This document shows, one piece after another, positions 55,453-63,554 of a DNA stretch of 64,000 nt. Below the pieces are notes generated by a model. The model searched no databases. It was not told where the DNA came from and worked only from the letters and a program-made list of their open reading frames with translations. Position 1 is the first letter of the stretch; each line of letters starts with the position of its first letter. The translations under genes were made by a program, and so were the position numbers. The stretch comes from CALMEH01 sp031409875 (GTDB lineage: Bacteria > Acidobacteriota > Blastocatellia > Pyrinomonadales > Pyrinomonadaceae), in contig JANNYB010000045.1 in NCBI GenBank assembly GCA_031409875.1, positions 23,492 to 87,491 on the forward strand, read 5' to 3'.

Positions 55453-56544
55453 TCAGCGTTTCATTAATTCGATAAACCGCGCAAAAAGATATTCGGAATC
55501 GTGTGGTCCGGGCGCGGATTCGGGGTGATATTGGACGCTGAAAATCGGTAAATTCTTGTGGCGCAAACCTGCAACTGTGTTGTCGTTGAGATTGACGTGA
55601 GTGATTTCGATGTTTTCGGGCAAACTTTTGGCATCAACCGCGAAACCGTGATTGTGTGCGGTGATTTCTACTTTTCGCGTCGTCAAATCCATAATCGGCT
55701 GATTGCCGCCGCGGTGTCCGAATTTTAATTTGTAAGTTTTGCCGCCGAAAACTTGTCCTAAAATTTGATGTCCGAGACAAATTCCGAACATCGGCACGTT
55801 TGATTCAGTCAATTTTTTAATTTCTGCGACAACAGTTTTCATCGAAGACGGATCGCCCGGACCATTTGAGAGAAAAATTCCGTCAGGTTTTATTTTCAAA
55901 ACATCTTCGGCGGAAGTTTCTGCCGGAACAACCGTGATTTTGCAGCCGAATTTTGCAAATTCGCGCAGGGAATTGGTTTTCACGCCGAAATCGAAGGCGA
56001 CGACGTGAAATTTTTGTTCGTTTTCGGCAGGATAATCGAAACTTTTATCAATCGTTACTGCACTTGCAAGCTCACGGTTTGCCATTTCGGGCGAATTTAA
56101 AACTTTCTTCAGAAGACTTTTTTCGTCTAAATCTGTCGAAGAAATCGCCGCCCGCATCGCGCCTTTGCTCCGAATATGTCTAACCAAAGCTCGCGTATCA
56201 ATATGTTCGATGCCGACAATTTTATGGCGTTTCAAATAAGAATCGAGCGTTTCCGTAGAACGCCAATTTGATGCGATTCGGCTTGATTCTTTAACGACAA
56301 AACCTTCAACCCAAGGACGATGCGATTCGACATCTTCTTCGTTCACGCCGTAATTTCCGATAAGCGGATAAGTCATCGCCACAATTTGTCCGGCATAACT
56401 CGGATCGGTCAAAATCTCTTGATAACCCGACATCGAAGTATTAAAAACCATTTCGCCGAAACATTCGCCTTCCGCGCCGAACGATTCACCGCGAAAAGTG
56501 CGTCCGTCTTCTAAGACAAGAATTGATTTTTTTGATAAGTTCAT
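55453..56544 (-). CDS. carA: Carbamoyl-phosphate synthase small subunit
   Basis: 363 residues, standard CarA. The N-terminal half has LVLEDGRTFRGESFGA and EMVFNTSMSGYQEILTDPSY; the C-terminal glutamine amidotransferase has the nucleophile in MFGICLGHQILGQVFGG (about 260) and the His/Glu in VQYHPESAPGPHDSEYLF (about 340). It releases ammonia from glutamine for carbamoyl phosphate (arginine and pyrimidine synthesis). carB is not in the window. It is 51 bases downstream of lepB on the same strand. Confidence 0.95.
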   Translation of the reverse strand: MNLSKKSILVLEDGRTFRGESFGAEGECFGEMVFNTSMSGYQEILTDPSYAGQIVAMTYPLIGNYGVNEEDVESHRPWVEGFVVKESSRIASNWRSTETLDSYLKRHKIVGIEHIDTRALVRHIRSKGAMRAAISSTDLDEKSLLKKVLNSPEMANRELASAVTIDKSFDYPAENEQKFHVVAFDFGVKTNSLREFAKFGCKITVVPAETSAEDVLKIKPDGIFLSNGPGDPSSMKTVVAEIKKLTESNVPMFGICLGHQILGQVFGGKTYKLKFGHRGGNQPIMDLTTRKVEITAHNHGFAVDAKSLPENIEITHVNLNDNTVAGLRHKNLPIFSVQYHPESAPGPHDSEYLFARFIELMKR

Positions 56545-56595
56545 TGTGAATTTAGAAGAGGAGATAAACCTCGAAGCAGAATTCTCCCCTTCTCC

Positions 56596-57291
56596 TCATC
56601 TCCCTTTCTCCTCTTCTACAATTTCTTTCGGCGGTTGGATGTTGTATTCGCCGTGGTCGAGAAATCCGGCATCTTTCGGTTTCCAATAGCGGAAAAATAC
56701 TTTGCCATAAACGTATTTTTCCGGCACTAAGCCCCAATAACGCGAATCCGAAGAATTATCGCGGTTGTCGCCCATTACGAAAAAGTAATGTTCATCAACC
56801 TTTCGCGGCGGAAAGCTCGGCAAATTTTGATTATGTTCTTTGTCTAGATAAGATTCGTTTAATTCCGTGCCGTTGATGATAATTTTACCGTTGCGAACTT
56901 CGACCGTTTCGCCCGGCATTCCGATAACGCGCTTGACGTAAGATTTATCCGGCTCTTTCGGATACCAAAAAACGATGATGTCGCCGCGTTCGATGTGTCC
57001 CCAACTGACGTTTTTGAATTTGTAATAAACCAATTTATTAACAAGCAGCCGTTCGCCGTCGTGAAGCACGGGAAGCATCGAAGTTCCTTCGACAACAACG
57101 GGCTGTGCGACAAAAACGCCAAGCAAAACAAAGACTGCGATAATTAAAATAATATCGCGCACGAGTTTAAGGCTTTCCGCCCAAATTCCCTGCCGCGATT
57201 CGTTTTTGAGGCGCACGACTTCAATATCGCGGTCATCATCTGCCGCGATAAAGCCGAAATCGTATTGCTTTTTTTTCTGAAAATCGAACAT
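56596..57291 (-). CDS. lepB: Signal peptidase I
   Basis: 231 residues. A single N-terminal membrane helix (about 45-62, RDIILIIAVFVLLGVFVA) precedes the catalytic Ser in GTSMLPVLHDGERLLVNK (about 73), the catalytic Lys is in KSYVKRVIGMPGE (about 119), and GDNRDNSSDSRYWG is the box E motif. It cuts signal peptides at the periplasmic face of the inner membrane and fits the many secreted proteins here. The next gene is carA. Confidence 0.94.
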   Translation of the reverse strand: MFDFQKKKQYDFGFIAADDDRDIEVVRLKNESRQGIWAESLKLVRDIILIIAVFVLLGVFVAQPVVVEGTSMLPVLHDGERLLVNKLVYYKFKNVSWGHIERGDIIVFWYPKEPDKSYVKRVIGMPGETVEVRNGKIIINGTELNESYLDKEHNQNLPSFPPRKVDEHYFFVMGDNRDNSSDSRYWGLVPEKYVYGKVFFRYWKPKDAGFLDHGEYNIQPPKEIVEEEKGR

Positions 57292-57392
57292 AATTTAATT
57301 GCTTCGATGCGATTTTTAAGACTTGCGAACAAAAGATTTTTCTTCTGCCGCAAATAGAAAATTATCGGTATTTTATACTTTTGTCAAAATTT

Positions 57393-58511
57393 ATGAACGA
57401 AAACATCCGCAAATTGTTTCCTGCAACGCGCAAATACGCATATTTGAACAGCGCGGCGGTTGCGCCTTTGCCGCAAATTTCGGCTGATGCGGTTTATTCG
57501 CAACTCAAAGACGTTTCGGAAAATGGCACGTTAAATTATATGAATTGGGTTGAAACCAAAGAACGTGCCAGAAAATTAGTCGCCGAAATGCTCAACGTGC
57601 GCGACGAACAAATTGCGTTTATGCGAAACACTTCCGACGGTTTTTCGTCCGTTGCCAACGGTTTGAATTGGCAAAAAAGTGACAATATCGTAACTTTCGA
57701 GCGCGAATTTCCCGCAAATTTTTACGCTTGGCGCAGAATCCGCGACAAATTCGGTGTTGAATTGCGGCTCGCTTCCGAGCAAAACGGGCGCGTTGATTTG
57801 GATGAATTTATTTCATTGATTGATGCAAATACGAAACTCGTTTCAATCAGCGCGGTGCAATTTTCATCGGGTTTTCGGGCTGATTTACAGCGCATCGGCG
57901 AAGCGGCAAAAAAACATGACGCGCTTTTTGCCGTTGATATTATTCAAGGTTTCGGCGCATTGCCGCTCGATTTATCGTTGGTTGACGTTGCTTGCGGCGC
58001 AAGTCATAAATGGCTTTGCTCGCCCGAAGGTTGCGGAATTTTGTATCTTTCGGACAAAGCGCGTGAACAAATCGAACCGACATTTGTCGGCTGGATCAGC
58101 GTTGAAACGCCTTGGGATTTTGATGATTATGAACAAGATTTCAAACCTAATTCGCTCGCGTGGGAATCAGGCACGAGTTGCGCGTCGCTGTTTTACGGTT
58201 TGGAACAAAGTTTGAAACTTTTGCACGAATCAGGCGCGGAAAATATCGAAAAACATCTGGAAAATCTAACCGATTTTTTATGCGAATCGCTGGCGGGAAA
58301 AGATTACGACATTATTTCTTCACGCAAAAAAGGCGAAAAATCGCAAATTGTCTGTGTCAAACATCGCGGCGGCTTAACATCAAATCAAATTGCAAAACAT
58401 CTCGAAGCTGAAAACATCATTGTTGCACCACGCGGCGACCGTCTGCGAATCGCGCCGCATTTTTTCAATAATCAAAACGATATTGAAAAATTATTGGAAG
58501 TTTTACCTTGA
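57393..58511 (+). CDS. Class V aminotransferase (cysteine desulfurase-like fold)
   Basis: 372 residues from ATG 57393 (a TTG four codons earlier is less likely). PLP Lys in CGASHKWLCSPEGCGIL (about 209), preceded by VDIIQGFGALPLDL; start YAYLNSAAVAPLPQ and RNTSDGFSSVANGL are family blocks. It resembles isopenicillin-N-epimerase or selenocysteine-lyase-like class V enzymes that act on amino acids. Substrate unknown. Divergent from lepB. Confidence 0.85.
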   Translation: MNENIRKLFPATRKYAYLNSAAVAPLPQISADAVYSQLKDVSENGTLNYMNWVETKERARKLVAEMLNVRDEQIAFMRNTSDGFSSVANGLNWQKSDNIVTFEREFPANFYAWRRIRDKFGVELRLASEQNGRVDLDEFISLIDANTKLVSISAVQFSSGFRADLQRIGEAAKKHDALFAVDIIQGFGALPLDLSLVDVACGASHKWLCSPEGCGILYLSDKAREQIEPTFVGWISVETPWDFDDYEQDFKPNSLAWESGTSCASLFYGLEQSLKLLHESGAENIEKHLENLTDFLCESLAGKDYDIISSRKKGEKSQIVCVKHRGGLTSNQIAKHLEAENIIVAPRGDRLRIAPHFFNNQNDIEKLLEVLP

Positions 58512-58596
58512 ATTAAAAATTCGGCTTGGAACTTATTGAAATTTACGTTTTAACCGAATTTTATATTACAAAAATTAAGAAAAGCCGCTACGAATT

Positions 58597-59406
58597 TCAA
58601 GGAACAAAATTATAGGTAATAACTCCTTTTATTTTAACAGGTTTATTTTTTATTGATATTGGTGAAAGTTTTGAGGCAAGCGCCGCTTTTTCGGCTGACT
58701 CTGCAAAAGCGGCGTTTTTATAGCAAAATGCTTTTGCTTTTAATACTTTACCGTCTTCTCCGATTAAAACCATCACTTGAACGAATTCTGTAATCTTTTT
58801 CGGCTTGAGTTCTTGAGGATAAACCGGCTTAACAAATTGAGCAAACTTACTACTGATATTTGCTCCCGGCAATATTTCGCCTTCGTCCGTTCCGAGAATT
58901 TCCCGATATTCGTCCAAATCATTGGTTCTTTGCAAAAATTCAATATCTTCCTTAGCATCAGCAAATATTTTGATAAATCCGGCAGGTTTTATCAAAAAAA
59001 TCGTATCGGAATATTTTTGTTCAGATTTTAGACTAAAAGAATTGACTTCAAATAAATATTTTTCTCCGACACGAAAATTAAAGGCTTTTTCGGTTTTATC
59101 ACGAACATTAATAAACTCTTCGGTTTCCGTCTGTTTTTCATTCGTGTATAAATCAAAGGTTTGAAATTTTATTGTCTCAACTGCTTTGTATTTGTTATTA
59201 TTTACAGTAAAATCGGCTTTTTTTCGATAAGGAGTAATTTTAAGAACTGTTCCAACACGCAAATCCAAATTTAAACGAGAATCGCAATACCACGATTTAA
59301 TATTATTTTCCGCGTTTTTGGCAAAGACTTGATGTTTATAATTAATATGAACAAACAAGAAAAACAGAATCGCAATTAACTGAAAATATTTTTTCGTTGC
59401 CGACAT
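58597..59406 (-). CDS. Secreted protein with TonB C-terminal-like domain
   Basis: 269 residues from ATG 59406. An N-terminal hydrophobic segment (QLIAILFFLFVHINY) acts as signal or anchor; the C-terminal part (about 185-269) has the TonB-C/AgaC-like pattern FVKPVYPQELKPKKITEFVQVMVLIGEDGKVLKAKAF (in blocks PVYPQELK, VQVMVLIGEDGKV) and ASKLSPISIKNKPVKIKGVITYNF. Such domains contact TonB-dependent receptors or act as stand-alone periplasmic modules. Function unknown. Confidence 0.65.
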   Translation of the reverse strand: MSATKKYFQLIAILFFLFVHINYKHQVFAKNAENNIKSWYCDSRLNLDLRVGTVLKITPYRKKADFTVNNNKYKAVETIKFQTFDLYTNEKQTETEEFINVRDKTEKAFNFRVGEKYLFEVNSFSLKSEQKYSDTIFLIKPAGFIKIFADAKEDIEFLQRTNDLDEYREILGTDEGEILPGANISSKFAQFVKPVYPQELKPKKITEFVQVMVLIGEDGKVLKAKAFCYKNAAFAESAEKAALASKLSPISIKNKPVKIKGVITYNFVP

Positions 59407-59543
59407 AATTTTTATAAAATTCAAAAAACCTCACTTTGTAATGTGATAACCAAAAACAGGTTAAGCGATATAAGCCAAATCAATAAAAACGATTTCGCCG
59501 CTGTTTTTACCTCACATTTATTGATTTATTAGCTGCCCTTTCG

Positions 59544-60185
59544 CTACTCGTCCCCTATTTGTTTTCGGTGTGTTCCGTCGTGGACATCTACTCCGAAATC
59601 GTATATCTCGCCCGTTTTCTTGTTAATAAATCCTAGCCATTTCACTTCTATTAAGCCGGTTGACAACGCCTTCGATAAGTCCATAATTGCTATTGGTTTC
59701 TTTGTGTCAAAATCTTTCCAATTCAGTTTCACTGCCCATTCTCCTAAATCGCTGGTTCGTTCCAGATACATATAAACCTTTTGTTTCCGAACATTTAATT
59801 TGTAGGTTACATATATGTAAATTTGATTATCAACAATACATAAATGCTCTGATGAGGAAAAGTTAATCCGCATATCATTACAATCTTCAACTAGATCTAC
59901 TTTCTCCCAAGCATCTGTCAAATAAGCCTTCAAGACGGCTGATTTTCCACCTTTTGTTTTCAATTCTTCTTTGGTCGGCAAGATTACGGCAATCGGCAGC
60001 GGCGAATCGTCCGACGATTTCTCGTTACTGCTGTTCTTGGCGTTTGAAACAGGTGAAACAGTTGAAACAGGTAAAACGGTTGATCTGTTTGCCGCAAATG
60101 CGTTTTCCGTTTCCGAAACACCGCAACCCGCCAAATTGAGCGTGATGCAGCTGAGAAAAATGCTTTTGACCAATTCGTGTTTCAT
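59544..60185 (-). CDS. Lipoprotein, unknown function
   Basis: 213 residues with a lipoprotein signal ending LNLAGC (lipobox, Cys about 21). The next stretch is Ser/Thr/Val-rich with short repeats (VLPVSTVSPVSN) encoded by GAAACAGGT-like DNA words, a likely linker. The body (about 65-213) is a beta-rich unknown domain with CNDMRINFSSSEHLCIVDN and IYIYVTYKLNV. GGGGAG ribosome site. It follows the endolysin-like gene by two bases. Confidence 0.65.
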   Translation of the reverse strand: MKHELVKSIFLSCITLNLAGCGVSETENAFAANRSTVLPVSTVSPVSNAKNSSNEKSSDDSPLPIAVILPTKEELKTKGGKSAVLKAYLTDAWEKVDLVEDCNDMRINFSSSEHLCIVDNQIYIYVTYKLNVRKQKVYMYLERTSDLGEWAVKLNWKDFDTKKPIAIMDLSKALSTGLIEVKWLGFINKKTGEIYDFGVDVHDGTHRKQIGDE

Positions 60186-60187
60186 AA

Positions 60188-61108
60188 TTATCTCCCCAAA
60201 GCCTTTCTATATTTGTCTTCCAGCCAACTCAAAGGCGCGGCTGGTTGATTCGGATAATGGCTCTTTGGATTCTTTTCGACATCGCCCTTATTCTTGTCCG
60301 GCAAACTCGCCCACTCGTTTGATGCCGATTGCACCGCATCGGCAAATCTATCCGCCAATAATGGCTCGGTAACCTTCTTTTCCATCAGTTTGTATGCGGC
60401 AAAAATATCTTGCGATTCAGGCTTGAAGTTTCTCAATCCCAATATTCTTTTTGCTCCTATTTTACCGTTTTTATCAAACCAAGTATCAGTCATTATTTGA
60501 TATGCACCCGCTGCCGAAGTCGAACCGCCCGGCAATGTTTTGCCCGGATGGTCGTCGTAGTTCGGCAGTTTCACGAAGTTTGATGCTTCATCGTATTGCA
60601 TCGGCAAGCCGCCGCCCAACACTCTCTTGTAGGCTTCGGCATATTTTATCACTTCCAAAAAAGCCCGCACTTTCGGATTTTTCAACAATTCCTTTGCTTC
60701 TTCGCCTTTTTTTGTCAATGCTCCGATGTCCGTGATGCTGTATGCCACGACGAACACATTTGCTTTTACCTTGCTTGCAAAATATTCATCCATCTCCGCT
60801 TCCATCTTTTTATTAACAAATTTTATGTCGTGTTCGGCTTTCTTGCGGCTCACTGCAAAATCTTTTTTATTATAGCGAAACGGCGGCAAGGCAATCAGTT
60901 TTTCGATGAAATCCGATTCCACTTTTTCCCGTTCGTCCACTAACATTCTCGTTTTCATCCCGTAAATAACCGGCAAAAAATATTCCTCGCCGAAGTAATA
61001 CGCCAAAGTTTGACGAATCGTTTCTTTAAGGAATGTTGTTACTTCGCCACCTAAACCGATTGTCGCGCCGCCCGCAAGACTCAGATATAAAATAACAATA
61101 GCGTCCAA
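60188..61108 (-). CDS. Lambda-endolysin-like lytic transglycosylase (GH104-like)
   Basis: 306 residues from a TTG start. The C-terminal 160 residues match phage lambda endolysin: KYAEAYKRVLGGG (catalytic Glu region, about 152), DHPGKTLPGGSTSAAGAYQIM, ILGLRNFKPESQDIFAAYKL and SNEWASLPDK. It should cleave peptidoglycan. The N-terminal part has a hydrophobic segment (AIVILYLSLAGGATIGLG) and a charged helical region, not phage-like. It overlaps the upstream gene by 28 bases in another frame, so either coupled translation or a frameshift joins them. Confidence 0.72.
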   Translation of the reverse strand: MDAIVILYLSLAGGATIGLGGEVTTFLKETIRQTLAYYFGEEYFLPVIYGMKTRMLVDEREKVESDFIEKLIALPPFRYNKKDFAVSRKKAEHDIKFVNKKMEAEMDEYFASKVKANVFVVAYSITDIGALTKKGEEAKELLKNPKVRAFLEVIKYAEAYKRVLGGGLPMQYDEASNFVKLPNYDDHPGKTLPGGSTSAAGAYQIMTDTWFDKNGKIGAKRILGLRNFKPESQDIFAAYKLMEKKVTEPLLADRFADAVQSASNEWASLPDKNKGDVEKNPKSHYPNQPAAPLSWLEDKYRKALGR

Positions 61109-61431
61109 ATCAATGCGTTTCCGAGCGAAGTTCGATAAGCAGGTTCGGCAACAATGAGTTGAAGAAATTTTAAGTTAAAATAGAGAAGTTGACATTGTTT
61201 ATAACACTGCGTCAGAAGTTTGCTTGCTTCGGGCAGTTCGATAATTTTTTGACCGTCATTGGCACGCATAGTCCAATTATATGTAGAAACACTTGAAGGT
61301 AAGCCCAGCAAAGGAAACGACGAACCGCTTGAAGTTAAAAATTGTAAAGTGCCGAAATGTGAGCCGCCCAAATGTTGTGCCTGAAACGAACTTTTTTGCG
61401 GAGCAGTATTAAAAGAAGAAAAATCGCTCAT
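61081..61431 (-). CDS. Hypothetical protein before the endolysin-like gene
   Basis: 116 residues, start MSDFSSFNTAPQKSSFQ, Ser-rich N-terminus, then RANDGQKIIELPEASKLL and a hydrophobic end (GNALIWTLLLFYI). No family recognised. Its 3' end overlaps the endolysin-like gene by 28 bases, and both frames encode a hydrophobic segment there. It may be a membrane partner such as an immunity or export protein, or part of a frameshifted larger protein. Confidence 0.5.
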   Translation of the reverse strand: MSDFSSFNTAPQKSSFQAQHLGGSHFGTLQFLTSSGSSFPLLGLPSSVSTYNWTMRANDGQKIIELPEASKLLTQCYKQCQLLYFNLKFLQLIVAEPAYRTSLGNALIWTLLLFYI

Positions 61432-61732
61432 ATATTAGTTACTTTATATTTGTTATCCGATTAATTTTATTTACCGAAAAAACCGGATGAAATCTTGCCA
61501 TAATGTTGAAATTCAAACTTTGCTCACATGTAAATACGGAACAAAATTAAAATAAGCGAAGTTTTGCCGGTGTATTTGTTTAACCGGAAAAGACACTTAT
61601 AACAAATTGATTTCGGGGATGAAAAATCAAGAACGATTTGGAGTTGTGTTAATGGAAATATACTCTTCTTGACTTTTTCTTGTCAAGAGAAACTTGTTAT
61701 TTTTGAAATAACGGCGAAAATCTGCAACTTGT
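61432..61732. other. Intergenic region with no recognised feature
   Basis: 301 bases, AT-rich. A half-site like the operator right arm (TTATAACAAATT, 61597-61608) is present without a matching left half. A short repeat TCTTCTTGACTTTTTCTTGTCAAGAG near 61665 forms a small hairpin (CTTGAC...GTCAAG) that might end the 61733-62491 transcript or precede the next promoter. Confidence 0.4.
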
Positions 61733-62491
61733 TTATTTCAAGAATTTATCGGTTGAATCATCAGCCGTTAAGCCGTCGAGATTCAAGCGCGTCATTCCGC
61801 CTGCGTCGGTGAAAAGTTGTGTTTGATTACGTTTTTGTTCGCGGATGTAATAGAAAATCAAACCCGCAATCACACCAGCCAAAATCGTCGAGCCGAAACC
61901 GCCGACAATCATCAAAACCGTCGAAAAAATCAATTCTCCGGTGGCAATGATGTAGTTTTTTTCGGCGCGTTGCTGTGCGTAAGGATCTTCGCCGAGCCAT
62001 TGCACCATTTTTTCGTATTTGATTTGGTCGAGCAGAGCGTTTGCCGCCGCTTCATCATTTCCGTCGAAAATAAAAGCGTTGTAGTTTCCGATGCGGCGAT
62101 AAAAAATCGGCGGATTATTTGCGTTTTCGCTGAGTCTTTGTTTAATTTTCGTATCAGTTTCGATTGAAGTTTCAGGCGAATTATATTCGATGATAAAAAG
62201 TTTTCCTGCGTCATAAGGCGCGGTAACGGCTTCTGCCTCGCCGGTGAAATCTATCAAATCGAAAATTGGTCGTTCGCCCAATGCTTTTCGCAAATCTTCG
62301 CCGTTTAAGATATAAGTTGCACGATTTCGTGTGTTTTCCCAATCGGGCAGATGCTTAATCAAAACCGGAATGCCGTCCGATTCGTCAATTTCCTGACTTT
62401 CGATTTTCGGCTGATTCTTATTTTGCGCTGAAATTACAGTCGCAAATGCACATACCAAAATTAAAATTTTTATAAACCAAGCCTTTTTCAT
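61733..62491 (-). CDS. Exported or membrane protein of unknown function (DUF6599-like)
   Basis: 252 residues from ATG 62491. N-terminal signal (KILILVCAFATVISAQ), a soluble domain with IPVLIKHLPDWENTRNRATYIL and LFIIEYNSPETSIETD, then one membrane helix (about 194-217, TVLMIVGGFGSTILAGVIAGLIF) and a short cytosolic tail. The soluble part reminds of DUF6599-type proteins of Acidobacteriota. Divergent from the ECF sigma factor gene. Confidence 0.6.
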   Translation of the reverse strand: MKKAWFIKILILVCAFATVISAQNKNQPKIESQEIDESDGIPVLIKHLPDWENTRNRATYILNGEDLRKALGERPIFDLIDFTGEAEAVTAPYDAGKLFIIEYNSPETSIETDTKIKQRLSENANNPPIFYRRIGNYNAFIFDGNDEAAANALLDQIKYEKMVQWLGEDPYAQQRAEKNYIIATGELIFSTVLMIVGGFGSTILAGVIAGLIFYYIREQKRNQTQLFTDAGGMTRLNLDGLTADDSTDKFLK

Positions 62492-62743
62492 ATAAAACTG
62501 CTTCGACACGGGAATTTTTTCCGAAGTTTTTTAGATTTATAATTCTAGCATTATTTGAAAATCTTCGGCAATTTGTCTTAAAACAATACACTTTCAAGGC
62601 GTGTAGCTATTGCGTCAAACATTACACGCTTTGGTGTCGCATCCAAACTTGGATGTTTGTCGAATATAAAAGTATGTCTAAAAAAGTGCAACAAAACGGC
62701 TTAGACTGCGTGAATTAACTGAGGAATTTAACGATTGAAGAGT

Positions 62744-62761
62744 TTGGCACGGTATTTGATA
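62744..62761 (+). promoter_or_regulatory. Sigma54-like promoter element before the ECF sigma gene
   Basis: TTGGCACG-GTAT-TTGATA. The -24 part is a full match and the -12 part differs from TTGCTA-type only at the usually invariant C. The predicted start lies about 15 bases before the ATG at 62787, and GGGGGAA makes a ribosome site in that leader. Confidence 0.4.
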
Positions 62762-62786
62762 CATTAAACAACGGGGGAATAAAAAA

Positions 62787-63458
62787 ATGACAACGACAAC
62801 AGAAACATTAAATTTTCCGATTTGGCAAGACGCAGAAGAATCGAAAACCGAGCAAAAAGCATTTTTTGATTCGGCGGAAATTACAAATATTAGTAAGGCA
62901 AAAGATTTTGATTTAACGCAAGCTGCCGCAAAAGGCAATATGGCGGCGTTTGAAGAAGTTTATAATCGGCATCATCGGCGCGTTTATTCGATTTGTTTGA
63001 GAATGCTCCAGAATGCGACTGAAGCCGAAGATTTAACGCAAGACGTTTTTATTCAGCTTTATCGCAAAATCGGCAGTTTTCGCGGCGATTCGGCTTTTAC
63101 GACGTGGCTTCATCGTTTGACGGTGAATCAGGTTTTGATGCACTTCCGCAAACGCAACGTGAAATTTGAAAAAACGACGGAAGAAGGCGAAACGCCGGTG
63201 CAAATTGTTCCGGGAACGGAAAAAGCGAACAAGATGCGGATTGTTGACAAAATCGCGCTCGAACACGCCATTGATCAACTTCCGAATGGTTACAAAAATG
63301 TTTTCGTCCTTCACGATGTCGAAGGCTACGAACACGAAGAAGTTGCCGGAATTTTAGGTTGTTCGGTCGGAACATCGAAATCGCAACTGCACAAAGCGCG
63401 TCTGAAACTGCGGAAGTTAATCAAAAAACAAGCTCCGCCGCGCCTTTTCGGATTATAA
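62787..63458 (+). CDS. ECF-type RNA polymerase sigma factor
   Basis: 223 residues. Region 2 is YNRHHRRVYSICLRMLQN and EAEDLTQDVFIQLYRK (about 58-95), region 4 is LPNGYKNVFVLHDVEGYEHEEVAGIL and GTSKSQLHKARLKLRKL (about 170-215). A 50-residue N-terminal extension precedes region 2. It directs RNA polymerase to stress-type promoters. No anti-sigma gene follows at once, but the C-terminal end RLFGL and the next region are short; the regulator is not in view. Confidence 0.92.
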   Translation: MTTTTETLNFPIWQDAEESKTEQKAFFDSAEITNISKAKDFDLTQAAAKGNMAAFEEVYNRHHRRVYSICLRMLQNATEAEDLTQDVFIQLYRKIGSFRGDSAFTTWLHRLTVNQVLMHFRKRNVKFEKTTEEGETPVQIVPGTEKANKMRIVDKIALEHAIDQLPNGYKNVFVLHDVEGYEHEEVAGILGCSVGTSKSQLHKARLKLRKLIKKQAPPRLFGL

Positions 63459-63554
63459 GCAATTTTTTATACATATCTTAGCTCTTTTCAGGCTTGTCGA
63501 AATTTCGGCAAGCCTTTTTTATTTATCCTTAAATGAATACAGATAAACATTTTC

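Noticed and set aside
61597..61608. Seventh operator site
   Set aside because: Only the right half (TTATAACAAATT) is present; the left half does not pair, and no pathway gene is beside it.
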